Positions 23,964 to 36,905 of a DNA stretch of 64,000 bases are shown one piece after another. How positions within the stretch are numbered: the stretch's first letter is position 1; each line of letters begins with the position of its first letter. The notes below the pieces were generated by a model. The model had not been told where the DNA came from. It saw nothing but the letters and a program-made list of their open reading frames with translations, and did no database searches. The translations under genes and the position numbers were made by a program. The stretch comes from Nymphaea colorata (Eukaryota; Streptophyta; Magnoliopsida; Nymphaeales; Nymphaeaceae): positions 22,585,716-22,649,715 of the forward strand of contig NC_045144.1 of assembly GCF_008831285.2 (NCBI RefSeq), written 5' to 3'.

Positions 23964-24855
23964 CTAAATCAAACAACGGTATTGTTCTAAGTTTGTCAAT
24001 GCTCCATCAGTGTTTTTGAATAGACTAGCTTGGGGTCCCGCGTGCTTGAGGAACCACAATTGCAAAGCATATGTGCATCCTTCTATGAAGTCAGTATCTC
24101 CAATAGTGAAGCGGGTGAGTCCTCGATAAAGAAAAGCCAAGGCTATCATTGCTACTGACAAGTGTTGGGTACCACTATGTCCCCATATCCAAAAATGTTG
24201 GGCAATATGAACATCTAGAAGGTCACTTCCATCAGTGAAAATGGTCACTTCTACTGTGCAAAGCATCATACAATGTTTGATTCTTCTTATGGCTTTTTGA
24301 GGAAAAGTAAAATGTTCAACATAGGTTCCAAATTCTTCATATAACTTTTTCAGATTGATGCTTTGGTCCTCGTGGTTTTCTACTAGAGGCCAAGTTTTTC
24401 ATCCAGTAAAATGGGCAATAAGATCATTTGCATTAACTTTAGTGTGGTTCATGAGTAATTGTTTCTCTAATGGTTCATTTGGAATACAAGTCGGGGTGGT
24501 GAGGTCTAGTATTTCGGCAAATTCATCTAATAATATTGGCATTTCTCTTTATTGAAACTAAAAGGAGGAGGTCCCTGGGTTCCATCCATTGGCAATTGCA
24601 TGCACCAAATTTCCATCTATTGTTTGTATTCCTCTGACTACCACTGTCTCTAGCCCACATTCTTCAAAGTATGAAGGAAATATTCAAGAGAATGTGGGAT
24701 GCCACGACCGATACCATTCGGGAGCCAAAAGTTTACACTCAAGAGATATGTAGGTGGACCATTCAGGACCTTCCCCAAAGAGGATGTGATCATAAGGGAA
24801 GGTGACACCACGTTGAAAAGAATACATCTTCAATGATGACTCTAAAAGACAAAGA
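23964..24855 (-). pseudogene. Plant mobile domain / DUF7745-like remnant, copy 2
   Basis: Same broken minus-strand ORF as at 411-1300, including the three in-frame stops between its readable blocks. Two extra bases relative to copy 1 (near 24720 and 24822) lie in its upstream part, so the reading frame of the first third differs between the copies. It remains non-functional in either version. Confidence 0.5.
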
Positions 24856-27800
24856 TTGAACTAGTGAAAAGATTGACTAGATTGACCAAGACAACATGAA
24901 GTAGAGGTATGAAATGAGGTTGTAAATCGTCACATAAGGTTTTATGCACATCACTATCTACCGTGAAATAATTTTTTTTGTAGAAAATTGGGTATAGGAA
25001 CCTAATTGAGACAATTTTGTGTCACGATAATCTAATGTCAAGTTATGCTTATATACCTTAGCCAAATGGCTTAGTACGAGCATAGATTCTTTCTTAGGCA
25101 ACTAAGGGTAGGGTTCAACAACTTCTTCTTGATCACTCATCGATATACCATAAATTACCACTCATGGTACTAATGAGGGGGCTTTCCCGCCCAAAGTGTG
25201 GTCTAGTTGTAAAGCTTAGTCATGTGCTACCGCCAAAGACCAAGCCAGACAACATGATGATCGGGACAAATAGCTATGAGAAATTTTGAAGTATGAAAGA
25301 TCATGTAAAATGAGTTGTCTCTAATGAAATGTTGCCTAAGATGATGATTAAAATAAATAAAAGAGCAAACATTGTTTTCAAACAACTCTTAAATTGATGA
25401 GGGTTGTATTTAATACTAGATATAAGTGAACATGATTGATCCTCCTCAATTAGTCTTATGTGCAAGAAAGCAAACACAATCACTAAGCAGTGCAATGAAA
25501 TGCCAATGGGTTCAAGGCCAAAATAGGGGACATGCTTTATCATTGGTAACATATGAGATGTTCAAGTTAGTTAAAATGCATCAATTATAAGGCTATGGGT
25601 CCCATCACGGTCGCCATCTGTTCACATCCCCAAAATTTTTCGTATTTGGTTTTGGAGTGCTCCAAAAAAATGAGGTTTTGTTTTAAAATAAGAAAGAAAG
25701 GGACTTGCCCGTCTGTATGAGGATCGAATAAACATAGCCCTTAGATTAATTACTCCTAGTAAAGGCACCTGGAGCCGCCAGTTCTAGAGATTAAACATTA
25801 GATTACATGGTTGCAGCAACTCAAAATAATCGTTATGAAGAATCCAAGATGAGGCAAAACTGATGCTCCATCCCTTGGATGGAGAATTTTTTCCTTCTTT
25901 TTCTCTCTTGTCTCTAGAAAAAAAAAAAAAACAAAATTGGAATTAATCTAACAATGCTTTCGTAATTGGTCAAGGTAGAAGACTTAGTGCAAGATGATTA
26001 GCCTACCAAATCTGTAGCAATGTCGTGATCTTGGTATGAGTCTGTTGTCATCTTCACCATTTTAGAGATTTCAAGTCAATCCATTTTTCTCTGTTGGTAT
26101 ATCTCTCACTTTAACCATTTGATGTCCACTATCATTTTAAATCTGATATTTACATTAATGCTGACCAGGGTATCTTTATCAAATAGATCTTTGTTTTTTG
26201 GATTTTGAATTTTAATCAATTTTGATTTGATTTTGAGCAATAAGTTTGGATTTGGATCTCAAGAAACACGTTGTTGGATTTCAGAAATCCGATCATGGAT
26301 CTCAAATTAGGGATCTTGTATGTTAGATATCAAGTATTGGATTTCAGATCTTAGACTTTAAACATGGGATCATGGATTTTTAGATGTTGAACCTTATATT
26401 ATTGATTTAGATTATAGAACTAGCATCCTAGGTCTTAGATCTTAAATTTCAGATTTTAGATACTAGCTTTTGGTTCTCAAGAATTTGATTATGGATTTTG
26501 TATGTCAGATTTTGGATCTCAAATCTTAGACTATGGATTTTGAACGATGATTTCAAATCTTGGATTTTCGATCCTAAATTTCCATAACATGATATGATCT
26601 TTATGACATCTTTATTTCAAATTTAGAACAAGAATCCCTCATATCCTGATCTCAATTCTTGGATTTAGGTTTAGATCTACCTTGTCCATGTTCTATACCT
26701 CAGTGCTGGCAGTGACTAGACTTCAGGTCTACATGACCTAGTTTTGCATGCATCATTTTAGATCTAGGATCATCGATTTGCATTGATCTCTGATGATCCA
26801 GACATGAATAAACTTCATTATAGTTTCTTATTAGTCATCAGCCTCTTTCTGAAATCTACTTAGATTTTTAGAACATGCATGATTTCAAATTCATGGAATG
26901 TATGCTTTCATAGGTTTTGGACAACATTTAAAGTTGAAAAATAAAACATTTTAGTCTAGTCCTTGGTTTGATTACCCCTGGTAAAAGTGCTAAGAACAGT
27001 CGAACCTCATACCAACATGTTAGGTCCCATCTTAGGAACCCCGGACAAAGAATGGAGGCAAGTATAGACAATGATATCTCATTTGTTACAGATTGCGTGT
27101 AAAATTTTGTGATAAAAATTTTACATGTAAACAATGTAGAATCAGATGTATGAGAATATGATGGGGTAGAATGTCCAACCTTGAGGGGTCATAATTTTAT
27201 AGTGGTGAGAAGTGTGCTTGACCAATGAGGTGAAGAGGTGTAGAGTTGGCCCATTCATAAAGAGGTCCGAACCTAAGCAACCAGAACAAGAGGTTTAGGG
27301 GTAGGCCAATGAGAATTTTGGAGTTTTTCTTTTATTTGCTTTAGTAAAATTTTGTAAGAATGACTGCTAGAAAGGTGGATTGACAAACCGTTTCGAGGAA
27401 ATGTGGCCAGTCTGATGTTGTGCCATGTCTGGGGTCAAGGGTGGCTGCTTCTAGGCGTGCACTGGGTTCTAGAAGCCATGACATAGATGCAACTGATTTG
27501 CTCGTTTAGGCAAAATACTTTTCCAAAATCTTTAATATTTTCTAAGTTTTATACTATGGGCTTTTATGAAGCCATCATTTCTTATGGTTTAATGACAATT
27601 TCACTTCTTTGGAGATCTACCAAGGCAAAACTAGAAATTTGGATAGGTACCTACTAGATTTCAGAAGTAAAACATTAATGGGGAGATCATGAAGAGATTG
27701 CTGCATTTGGAAATGTCTCAGTAATGCGACATTGATGATTATGGGCTCATTCTGAGCAGAAAGTACTTACAGACTTGATTAAAATTGTTCAAATAAAAGT

Positions 27801-28655
27801 TTAAAAGTACTGAAGAACTTGTGGTTTTGATGGAAAGATATGGGTAAAACTAGCAATTAGGCCGAGAACACTCTAGTTTTCAAGAGAGGAATATGAAAGT
27901 GGCATGTAGGGATAAGCATCATTCATGAAGAAGCCCAGACAAATTGCCTGGTGATGACTGTTGTCCAACTGGACGAAGATTAAATTTAGTAAGGTCCAAG
28001 GCCTCATGGTGATCCTATAGGTTAGGAAATTTGCCAAGGAAGAAAGGGAAATTTTGACTGAACGCATGCAGGATTATGATAGAGGGGTACTAGGGTGACA
28101 CATATGGAATAGGTGCACCAGAAGAAAAGGCCTAAATAGGTGGCGAAGCCTCAAAACTTGTCTAGAGAAGAATGATCACTTTAATGCGCACAAGTAGCAA
28201 TGTTGTAGTTCAAGACCTCGGCCAAGGGCCATATTGAGAATTACTCAAAATGCACCACAAGCCTTAGGAGAGTCTATCTGAGGTGGTGTGATGGGACTAG
28301 GCATGCTCAATGAAGAGGCTCCCACCATTGGCTAGGCTGTGAATCTTGCTTACTAAAGTCGAATAACTCCTTAATAGCAAAAAGTATGTCATTGTACAGT
28401 ATGGGTATAGACGGGCAAAATTTGTAATTATTTACTACAGTTTTGAGATGGCTGCATAAAGGGTAAGGGTGTGGCTAGGTCTAACAAGCAAAGCCTAGAC
28501 TATGGTTAATGACATAAATGTAGATTCTAAGAGTGTCTAAAAGTAAAGTTGAAAAACATGTTGGAAACCATTTTGGTGTCTTCACAGCTTCTCTTCATAT
28601 GCACCCAGGGCTGGGCATCGAGCAATGCCAGGCATGGAAGTTTACGTGGCGAGCA

Positions 28656-28804
28656 GAGATTCACCAGGTATAGCCTGGCCTGCCAAGTAAACGTGCTAGG
28701 TCCGGATGCCACCCGAGATTCGCCAGGTATAGCCCAGCCTGGCAAGTTAATGTGCTAGGTCCAGGTGCCACCCGAGATTCGCCAGGTATAGCCCGGCGTG
28801 GCAA
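28656..28804. repeat. 59-bp minisatellite (copy in duplication)
   Basis: Same two and a half units as at 5085-5233. Confidence 0.85.
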
Positions 28805-29874
28805 GAAATATTTTTCTTTTCTTATATATTTTTTTATTGAGAATGTTCACTTGTTTGCGATACCCATACCCCATTTTACTAGTGTCTTGTGGATGGCTTT
28901 CCTAAGATATTTTCAATACAAGACTAAACAAAACTACATTTTGTACAAGGCACAAGCCATAAGGTGCCTAGGGAGAAGTGATAAAGAAAAACATAGAAGA
29001 ATCAAAGTCCCCTACTCTTTTTTGAGAAGGGTGAAAGAATGTACTATAAAAAGGCACTTCCCTTAACTTTTCCTACGTGCTCTTCTAAACTGCAACAATT
29101 TAAGAAGCCCTTATCAAGACATGTACCAGGCAATATTTTGGGCTAAGTGTTTGATAAGCATTGGGCTAAACCAACCCAATTAGTATCGAGCAGGGTAATG
29201 TGCCCAACCATGACTCAGCCATGCCCATCGGGCCTCTGAGAATCCAGCCCCGCCTGGTGCACAACCATGTGCACCCATGACGAAGTAGTGTGTAAAACCA
29301 TATAAGCCAGGTGATTTTTAAAAAATGACAACCATAGCAGACCCTTAGGACAGCGTAGCTTAGTACATAAGAGTAGAAAAACAGTTCCAAAATACTAAAT
29401 AAAACAAAACATGATGGTAGACCAAGCTCCTAATGACAATTTACATGTAGTATCTAACACCCTAGTAAATAAATGAGAACTTTGCAGATACCATGGATAC
29501 GTGATAAAAGGGACGAAAAAAATAAAGAAAAGTAGATACAATGTTCCCAACTAGGATCATGGGAATTCAATCCATTGGCTGCAATGACACCCACATCCCA
29601 AAGTGATGCAATACTTCGTTAAGCAATATGGAAGATAGATCAATCTAATATCATATACTTTTAAGAATTTTCTAGTTTTCTACACAAATAAAGGTAGCAA
29701 ACAAATAAAAAAACCAATATATATTATCAAAACAATGTATATGAATATATATGTTGAATAACTAAAATCACAGGAAATAACATATATAAAAAAATTACAT
29801 TCTGAATTATTTTTGCTCTTAACAAATTAGAAACTTATAAATTAAGAATGTCATCAGTAGATTTTGGATAGCAA

Positions 29875-30356
29875 CATCTAATCAATCAATTTTAGGTTTG
29901 GCCCCCAAGAAATACCGTTCAATTGTCAAACTTGCACAAGGTTGGCTGCCCCTTTACCCTCCTCATCAAAACTAGACAAAAAAGAGTATAACTTTCACCT
30001 TGTTGGAATATTATGTAGAGTACCTGAAACTCGAACTTGACTTGTTTATAAATGAGCTGAGCATGAGCTGAGTTTTTCCGAGCGAGTTTGAGTCGAGCCC
30101 GAGTTGGCTTGGCTCCTTGTACTACTCGCAAGTCATGAGAAGAAGGGGCTGTCGTTAAATTGAGAATAGTCACATAGGACCAGAATTAATGGCTCCATGC
30201 TGTCGCCAACTTCCTCATTACGGGATAATTAATGTAATGCAGGTGTATGATTTGCATTGAACGCATGCCATATGAAGTTACCTTTATGTAATGGGATTGC
30301 TTTTAACCCATTTTAGTTGTAGAAGAATGTACCCAATAGTACCTTTTAAATCTCTC

Positions 30357-30399
<43 letters not shown>

Positions 30400-30490
30400 G
30401 TGACTTCATTAATCAATGATATATTTGTTAAGATTAGAAAAAGCCTAGCATCGGGACGGGAGACCAACCGGTACCCAATATGCAGCCTGA
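29875..30490. other. Unique DNA right of the duplication, with (CT)n
   Basis: The sequence leaves the repeat here. 30040-30125 has GAGC/CGAG-rich words that resemble old GC-rich transposon ends, without identifiable termini. 30361-30400 is a (CT)n microsatellite with two interruptions. Confidence 0.5.
30361..30400. repeat. (CT)n microsatellite
   Basis: TC repeats with single G interruptions. Confidence 0.95.
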
Positions 30491-30575
30491 CTCGGGCTCG
30501 CCGACCAGATCCCTCAAGAGCTCTTCGACTGCATCAATTTAGTGTCCTTGGATCTAGGAGCAAACAACCTCACAT
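30491..30575 (+). pseudogene. Leucine-rich-repeat exon fragment
   Basis: The plus strand reads LGLADQIPQELFDCINLVSL then DLGANNLT, immediately followed by a GTAAGA splice donor at 30576. The L..L.L..N.L and IP.EL spacing is that of plant extracellular LRRs from receptor kinases or receptor-like proteins. A TGA stands just upstream in this frame and no other exon adjoins it, so it is a stray exon. A second LRR exon on the same strand lies at 33562. Confidence 0.65.
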
Positions 30576-32352
30576 GTAAGATATCGCAAAACAAAATCGC
30601 AGCTCAAGCTTCTGGATAATCTTGTATATGTCCCGTAACCATATGTATGGTGAGATCCCCAGCAAGATATGTTCTGATTTCCAAAAGGTGCTAATGCCAG
30701 ACTCCTAGTACACGCAGCACTATGGATTCCTCTGTTTTTAATTTCACCCAATGTTGTTAACGATGATTTGTCTTACCAATTGTTAACATAATGCTTTCTT
30801 GCTATGTGGCTAAGACTCATATCTGCTAGTTGGCAATCCAAAAGTCTCGAAGTAGAACTATAATTTTCAGTGCAATCATCTTTCACTTCTTATTATTGCA
30901 TATCTTCTTTGGTTTAGATGCAGGGGCATGATGCATTGTATACCTGTACTCTTGCTTGAGTGTTCTAATTACATAGATTGGTGCACCATATTGTGTTTTG
31001 TGGTGGTCTTGTTGCAGAAATTGTAGCCACCATTGGACTTTGAATGTGTGTCCATGTTTTGTGCATTTTATAATGCATTAAACGTCATACCTGCTGCCCC
31101 TAGTATGTTCAACCATGCTGTTCTTTGTTTATTTCTCTTCTTATTTTGTAACAACATTACAATATTTTGAACGATCCAACACTATTGTCATTTAGGCCAG
31201 CTAATAGTGAGGGATATAGCAATGTTTTCATATATTGCAAGAAAATTTAACAGGATTCTGATACCATCTCATGAATTTTGTAAATTTTGGTCTGTCTGTG
31301 CTCCTAGATTGGACATTGTCTCTCACTTTACAATGGTAAAGTCTGGGATGACGAACTGAACCTGCATGTTATTAGGTGCACCATATAATAGTCTACGTGA
31401 GTGACAATCATCCTTGTTTTATGTGTTGTGTATCTTTTATATAAGGACATGGTCGTCTTGCATTATTTTTCTTCATGTAGGGATTGCTTGTTCAATAATC
31501 TCAGAACAACAATGTGCTTAGTTTAGGTTTGCTGTCCTAAATCCCAACGCAGACACATTCTTATGTGGTCTTATGGTAGGACAGCTTATGAATAGTTACT
31601 CTTTGGGCTAGCTTCCTCTTTCAAGTGCTGCCATTGCTTCCTCTGTAGCTGGGGTCATGGGTTTCAGCGTTCTTGTACTCTGTCCCTCCTTCCCTCTACT
31701 TAGATAACGTTTACTACATTAGACACTTGTGATAGTTGTTGTGTATGAAGTAAAAAAAAATCGACAGCTCATATGAAACTTGAGATGAAGATTCATGTTT
31801 TACAATAATTTAACTCGATTGGAAAGTATTTGGTAAATAACCAATCATACATTCATGTTCCTGCTTGTAGTCAATTAAGAGACATGCACAGCTATGATTG
31901 CCACAAAGAGAGAGAGACATGAGGTTATCATAATTTATACCAACAATTTCATTTTTCTCCTTTTGTTTCTGCAATAAAATTAACGATGGAAATAACATCC
32001 TCCTGTTTTCAAGAACCTGGGAACAGATTGGATCATGTTTCTCATGCCAGTTAGGGACTTTGTAAGGGCATAAACATGAACATTTTTAACACTTATAATT
32101 CCTACTTGTATATCATAAAAAGACATAAATCAAGATTGATTCTGATGGTTGGATTTATAAACTACTAGGATAATTTGGCGAAAGTTGCCAAGAGGCTTAA
32201 CTTTAACCAGAGATAATCTGCCATTGTAGCAGTTGTTCCCTGTACCGTATAGGATTTCTCCAGAATTTGGACACCGTTTTCTCCATCTTCAGCCAGATTT
32301 TGCATGTAAATGGTTGCACTAGTTTTAAGGATAAATTAATTTTCTAATGCAG
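30576..32352. other. Unassigned DNA, one coding-like phrase
   Basis: No gene recognised. Near 31307-31385, after a CTCCTAG acceptor-like site, one frame reads IGHCLSLYNGKVWDDELNLH, which looks coding but matches no family I know. A short minus ORF at 31810-31998 has no features. Confidence 0.4.
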
Positions 32353-32480
32353 CTTGGGCTGCCTACCACTATAGAAACATTATGCGGTCAGGCTTATGGA
32401 ATAGAGCAATATGAAGGACTTGGGATTTAGACTCAGAGAGCAGTAGTGACCTTGCTGATTGTGAGCAAGTATAATCTTCA
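32353..32480 (+). pseudogene. MATE (multidrug and toxin extrusion) transporter exon fragment
   Basis: After a TAATGCAG splice acceptor the frame reads LGLPTTIETLCGQAYGIEQY, then EGLGI, an in-frame TAG at 32428-32430, then TQRAVVTLLIVS. This matches the highly conserved plant MATE/DTX motif 'SALETLCGQAYGAKQY..LG.Y.QR', which follows the first transmembrane helices in these vacuolar and plasma-membrane exporters. The stop and the absence of flanking helices show it is a remnant. Confidence 0.75.
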
Positions 32481-33561
32481 GTGCCTAACCTCAAAAGGTT
32501 TTAAGCAATATAGTTGCATATGATAAGCCATTCACTTAAATAACAACTGGCCTCTTGTGGTTTTTTCTTTTTAGAAATGTTTGTGCTTTAAACATATGAT
32601 TGAATTTTGTCCTGACCAATAACTTTTAATGTGTTTGATACTCTTGGAGAGAAATTCATTCCAGCTATTTCTTTCCTAAATGGTATACTAGAGCAAATTG
32701 GATACTCGTTGGATGCATTTTTTGCTCTCTTCTGTTGGACTTTTGTTGGATCAAGGTCTCAAAGCTCACAAAAACTGTTTTTTCCATCCTCTTTAAAATG
32801 AGGTGACTATATGCAAGTATCAATTCTGTCTCAAATTAAAATTTTCTCAGCAGTTTCTTGGACATGCTTTCTATGCATGTCACACTTCTTGTGTATATAT
32901 TTCTTAAGTTGTGAAACAATAACTAGCAAGAGCTTTGTCCACCTGTTGATTAAACTTTAGAGTTAAGTGTTTATGGCTGAATTCAAGATTTTAATGTGTC
33001 TTGTGTGGTAGGAGTCTGCCTAAAAAAGGTAGAAAAATAACATGCATTTATTTGAATACAGATATAAACTACACTTTATGTCACTTGCAAGTTCCGGTTA
33101 TTACTAGACTACTTAATAGTGGATATTCTTGATATTCTCATGTCAATGATATTTTCACCTCATGGGTATGGGATACAGAAGAAGGTGATTATAATGGAGT
33201 GAAAATTTAGGTGAGAAGGTCTTGAATGGATCTTTTTGTTGGGAAGCCTAATAATATTGTTCTTTAATTACTTTTTTCTGACTAAGAGTGTAGGAGGCAA
33301 ACAACTTAACTGGTAGCACAGCTTAGGGCCTAGGAGTTTGCTCTCTTGCACAAGTGTAAATCCTCAAATGTTCCCATAAGAATGAAGGAACAATTTTTTA
33401 TTCTTCATTTGGAGACTAGGAGATGCACATAATTATCGTGTGAAAGTGATAAACTGTTATTTCTGAAACTTATTGTTCTATATGTGCGTTTGGATCTTCA
33501 TAAATCAACTGAAAAGTAAAAATCTACTTTGTGAACTTTTGTCTTGTTCAATGATGTGCAG
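32481..33561. other. Unassigned DNA between gene fragments
   Basis: AT-rich and non-coding as far as I can read; nothing recognised. Confidence 0.5.
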
Positions 33562-33640
33562 TGACTTGTCAAGTAATAAGTTAAAAGGAGCTATCCCTGA
33601 GAGTTTAGGTTTTCAAACCTACAAGTTGTGTTAGTACCTA
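33562..33640 (+). pseudogene. Leucine-rich-repeat exon fragment 2
   Basis: After TGTGCAG the frame reads DLSSNKLKGAIPESLGFQTY and reaches a stop within a few codons. The DLSSN.L.G.IPESL pattern is a classic plant LRR. It could belong with 30491-30575, but about 3 kb of DNA including a MATE fragment separates them. Confidence 0.65.
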
Positions 33641-34109
33641 AGTTTTATTTATGGAGCAATTTTAGTTCTTGTACAAAACTAGTAATATAAATTTAGGCTA
33701 GTAGTATATCGCCACCTACAATGATTAGCTTTTTAGTTACTGAATTTAAATTGCTTTTTTGTTACTGAATGATTTCATATACGTGATGTCATATGAATAT
33801 TGTTAGCCTTTTCTTCAGCAATAGTTGAATCATTTCATGTGTTTAGGTTGTTTGGATTTCATCAAACAGTAAGTTATGTCTTTCCATGTTGAGAATGAAG
33901 AATATCAAGGAAAATGAATCCTTTTCATCAAGTGAAAAGGAAGTCGAATTCAAGAGAACACTTACGAAAGAGTTTCAGTCAATGTTGAAGACTGAAAAAA
34001 ATGAGATATTAAGGAGTTTTAAATAACCATGTTCAGTGGGTTTTATTGACATTTGATATGTAGTCCTTCAACAGACATTAGGATACTTATACTTGACAGC
34101 CCAATATAT

Positions 34110-35335
34110 TAATATAGATTGGCATTGCACTCTCATATACTTAATTTTATACATGTGCCTCTACCAAATAATGCAAGTTGCATATGTGACATTTTATTAG
34201 AGTGCATTACTGTTGCTGCTAATTACTGTTCAACAAATGATAGAGGAGTAAGTTTACTGAGAAGGACCATAGAAAGAAAAAACAATATTTCATTTACATT
34301 GAGAGATGAACACTTTCATATTTGTCGAGATGGTATGAATGATATGGATGATACAATTTCAACAATTTGTGATAGTTCAAATATGTAAGAGGATCACCAA
34401 AACAACTACATGCTTTCAAGCAATGTGTAAAGGCAATGAGTTTGGATGAGAAAAAAAGTTTAAACTATGATGTTCCTACTTGATGGGAACTCTAAATTTA
34501 TAATATTGAGAGGTGCATTGTTATTCAAAGATGTCTTTCAATATTTGGTATCATCTGATCCTAATTATTAATGTTTGCCTTCTAAGGATGATGGTCTCAT
34601 GCATCTGATTTATATTCGTTCTTGAAAGTATTTTACAATGCAACAAATCTATTCTCTACCACTAAGTAGGTAACATCTAATATTGTCTTTTGAAGAAGTT
34701 TTATCAATTTACCAACATTTGCATCGTGGAACATCAAATGAACATATAAGGGCATTGACATAAAAAATGCAAGAAAAATTGGATAAATACTTTAAGAGCT
34801 ACAATATTCTCTTTGCAATTGCAGTTGTTTTGACTCCTAGGTTCAAGTTGTCATACTGGAAATATTTGCTTGATGATTTGGATAAACCAGATGCAATGGT
34901 AAAATACGAATTTATAGACCGCAGCCTTCATGAATTATATGCTAAGTACAAAAATATATATGATCATAGTGATACAAGCAATATGCAAAGGAAAATGCAT
35001 CCACTAGTACCATTATTGCAACGGAAGAGTATAGAAGTATGGATAGATATGGGTCAATGCATACTTCAACTCTGTATTTCTATAGTGGCTCATACAGATA
35101 TAGAAAAATATTGAATGACCCAATAGAAGAATTGCATCTACTGCAAACTTTAACATATTATCTTGGTGGAAGACAAATGAAAACAAATATAAAATTGTAG
35201 CAAAGATGCTCAACATGCAATAATCATTCTTGTATCTACAGTTGCTTTAGAATCTGCATTCAGTATATCAGGAAGAATTTTCAATGATTATCGATGCTCA
35301 ACTACTCCTAAAAATGTATGAAATATAAGATGCTC
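34110..35335 (+). pseudogene. hAT-family transposase (RICESLEEPER/DAYSLEEPER-like), decayed
   Basis: Plus-strand blocks in order: LHSHILNFIHVPLPNNA (from about 34119), NYCSTND (equivalent to the DN..TND catalytic region), RDEHFHICRDGMND (degraded from H.RCCAHI.NLIV..G), RGSPKQLHAFKQCVKAMSLD and NYDVPT then a stop where RWNST is expected (about 34480). Then WSHASDLYSFLKVFYNATNL, then KLDKYFKSYN and FAIAVVLTPRFKLSYWKYLL (34767-35114), then the C-terminal dimerisation motif VSTVALESAFSISGRIFNDY (35233-35295). Many stops and frame changes separate the blocks. The BED zinc finger end is not visible. This is the usual layout of plant zf-BED RICESLEEPER-like proteins, here dead. Confidence 0.9.
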
Positions 35336-35936
35336 ATAGTTCAATCTAATTTAATTTACATATTAACATAGTAGTGTGCTTAAATTAATGTGTTACAGTT
35401 TTCATCATGCGGAGCAAAATTCTGACGAGGAAAGTTAATCCAACGCATGACTGTCACGGTAATTTTTTTTCAATTTGTAGTGGTTAGTATTCTATTTATG
35501 GATTTTATGAACTAACTATTGTAAATCTTTTGCAGTTAATATCTTTCGTGATGCAGAGTCACAGATAAGCTTATGATAGCATGGAATGTTGATGTAAAAC
35601 TCTTAGAATGTGAACTTTGGATATTATACTTGTGGTTCAAAATGAAGGAAAGAATGTGGTTTGTACATCCAGCGATAACTCTATCTTTGAACTCTCATGC
35701 CTATTATAACTTTATCATCTTTTGCTTTTGGGCTTCATATTGTTGCATTGTTTTCTTTTGCTTCAGCTCCTCGTTGCACTTCTTCTGTATACCTCAATAA
35801 CATAAAAAGACGGAATTAGAAGTCATTTCTTCCATTAATGGCAGTCTTTGATTGTGTTCTCCTTCATGGCTTTGTTTATTTTATCATTTGTAACAAAGTG
35901 AATGATGTTTAAAGTGTGTGATCATGTTTAAGAAAA
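35336..35936. other. Unassigned DNA downstream of the hAT remnant
   Basis: AT-rich; no terminal inverted repeat of the hAT element could be identified. Confidence 0.45.
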
Positions 35937-36059
35937 TTGGTTGTAACTATGTGGTGATTAAGAATATTGATTCTAATTCTTCTTGTGTAGAGAAAAACTG
36001 CTTAATGTGAAATGGTGAGAGTTGAGAAACCAAGTAATGCTGTTGGAAAACCAGGCCAA

Positions 36060-36275
36060 GGGACACGGGCCAAATCCTAACCCAACATAGTCTAGCCCGG
36101 CCCTATCCACCTTGGCCAGACCTATTTAGCTGTTAAAAATGGGCCGGGCTGGGCCTCAGACATGGTTGACTAGGCCGGTACCTAGCCTGGCTGGCCATTA
36201 ATTGTCAGACCGGGTAGCAAGCCAACCAGTCCAAATTTGGAATGTTAATGGCGGGTCGCGGGCTTGCCAGATGCC
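36060..36275. repeat. GC-rich hAT-like repeat inside duplication unit 1
   Basis: Contains GGGCCGGGCTGGGCCTCAGA and TTGACTAGGCC.GGTACC, which correspond to GGGCCTCAGATGAGG and CCAGGCCCGGTACC in the hAT element at 15921-16934. It ends near GCTTGCCAGATGCC. No clear terminal repeat or target duplication was found. A second copy is at about 36590-36805. Confidence 0.55.
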
Positions 36276-36589
36276 ATGTCAAGTGACCTCTCCCTCCTCT
36301 ATCATTGCATAGAGAGCAAACAGTGGAACGAATGGCTGGTGGTGATTTTTTGTGCATGTTTCTCAGCCCTCTTTTTTATCATGGCACTTCAGCTGTCAGG
36401 GTTTCTTCTGATCTTCTTCTTCGTATTCTTGCTCATATCTCAATCACTGTGTGCTTATCTTTGTCTTATGTTTCATGAATTGGTTGTAACTATGTGTGAT
36501 TAAGAATATTGATTCTACTTCGTGAGACTGCTAATGGTGAGAGTGAGAAACCAAGTAATGCTGTTGGAAACCAGGCCAAGGACGACGGC

Positions 36590-36805
36590 CAATCCTAACC
36601 CAACATAGTCTAGCCCGGCCCTATCCACCTGGCCAGACCTATTTAGCAGTTAAAAAATGGGCCGGGCTGGGCCTCAGACATGGTTGACTAGGCCCGGTAC
36701 CTAGCCTGGCCTGGCCCATTAATTGTCAGACCGGGTAGCAAGCCGAACCAGTCCAAATTTGGAATGTTAATGGCGGGTCGCGGCTTGCCAGATGCCCATG
36801 TCAAG
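36590..36805. repeat. GC-rich hAT-like repeat inside duplication unit 2
   Basis: Second copy of 36060-36275, slightly better preserved (CTAGGCCCGGTACCTAGCCTGG, GATGCCCATG). Confidence 0.55.
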
Positions 36806-36905
36806 TGACCTCTCCCTCCTCTATCATTGCATAAGAGAGCAAAACAGTGGAAACGAATGCGCTGGTGGTGATTTTTGTGCATGTTTCTCAGCCCTCTTTT
36901 TTATC

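Larger units (their letters stand above)
23554..29874. repeat. 6.3-kb direct duplication, copy 2
   Basis: Matches 1-6301 in the same order and orientation. Offsets grow from 23553 at the left end to 23573 at the right end because this copy holds about 20 extra single bases. It continues into unique sequence at both ends, so it is the better-placed of the two copies. Confidence 0.95.
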
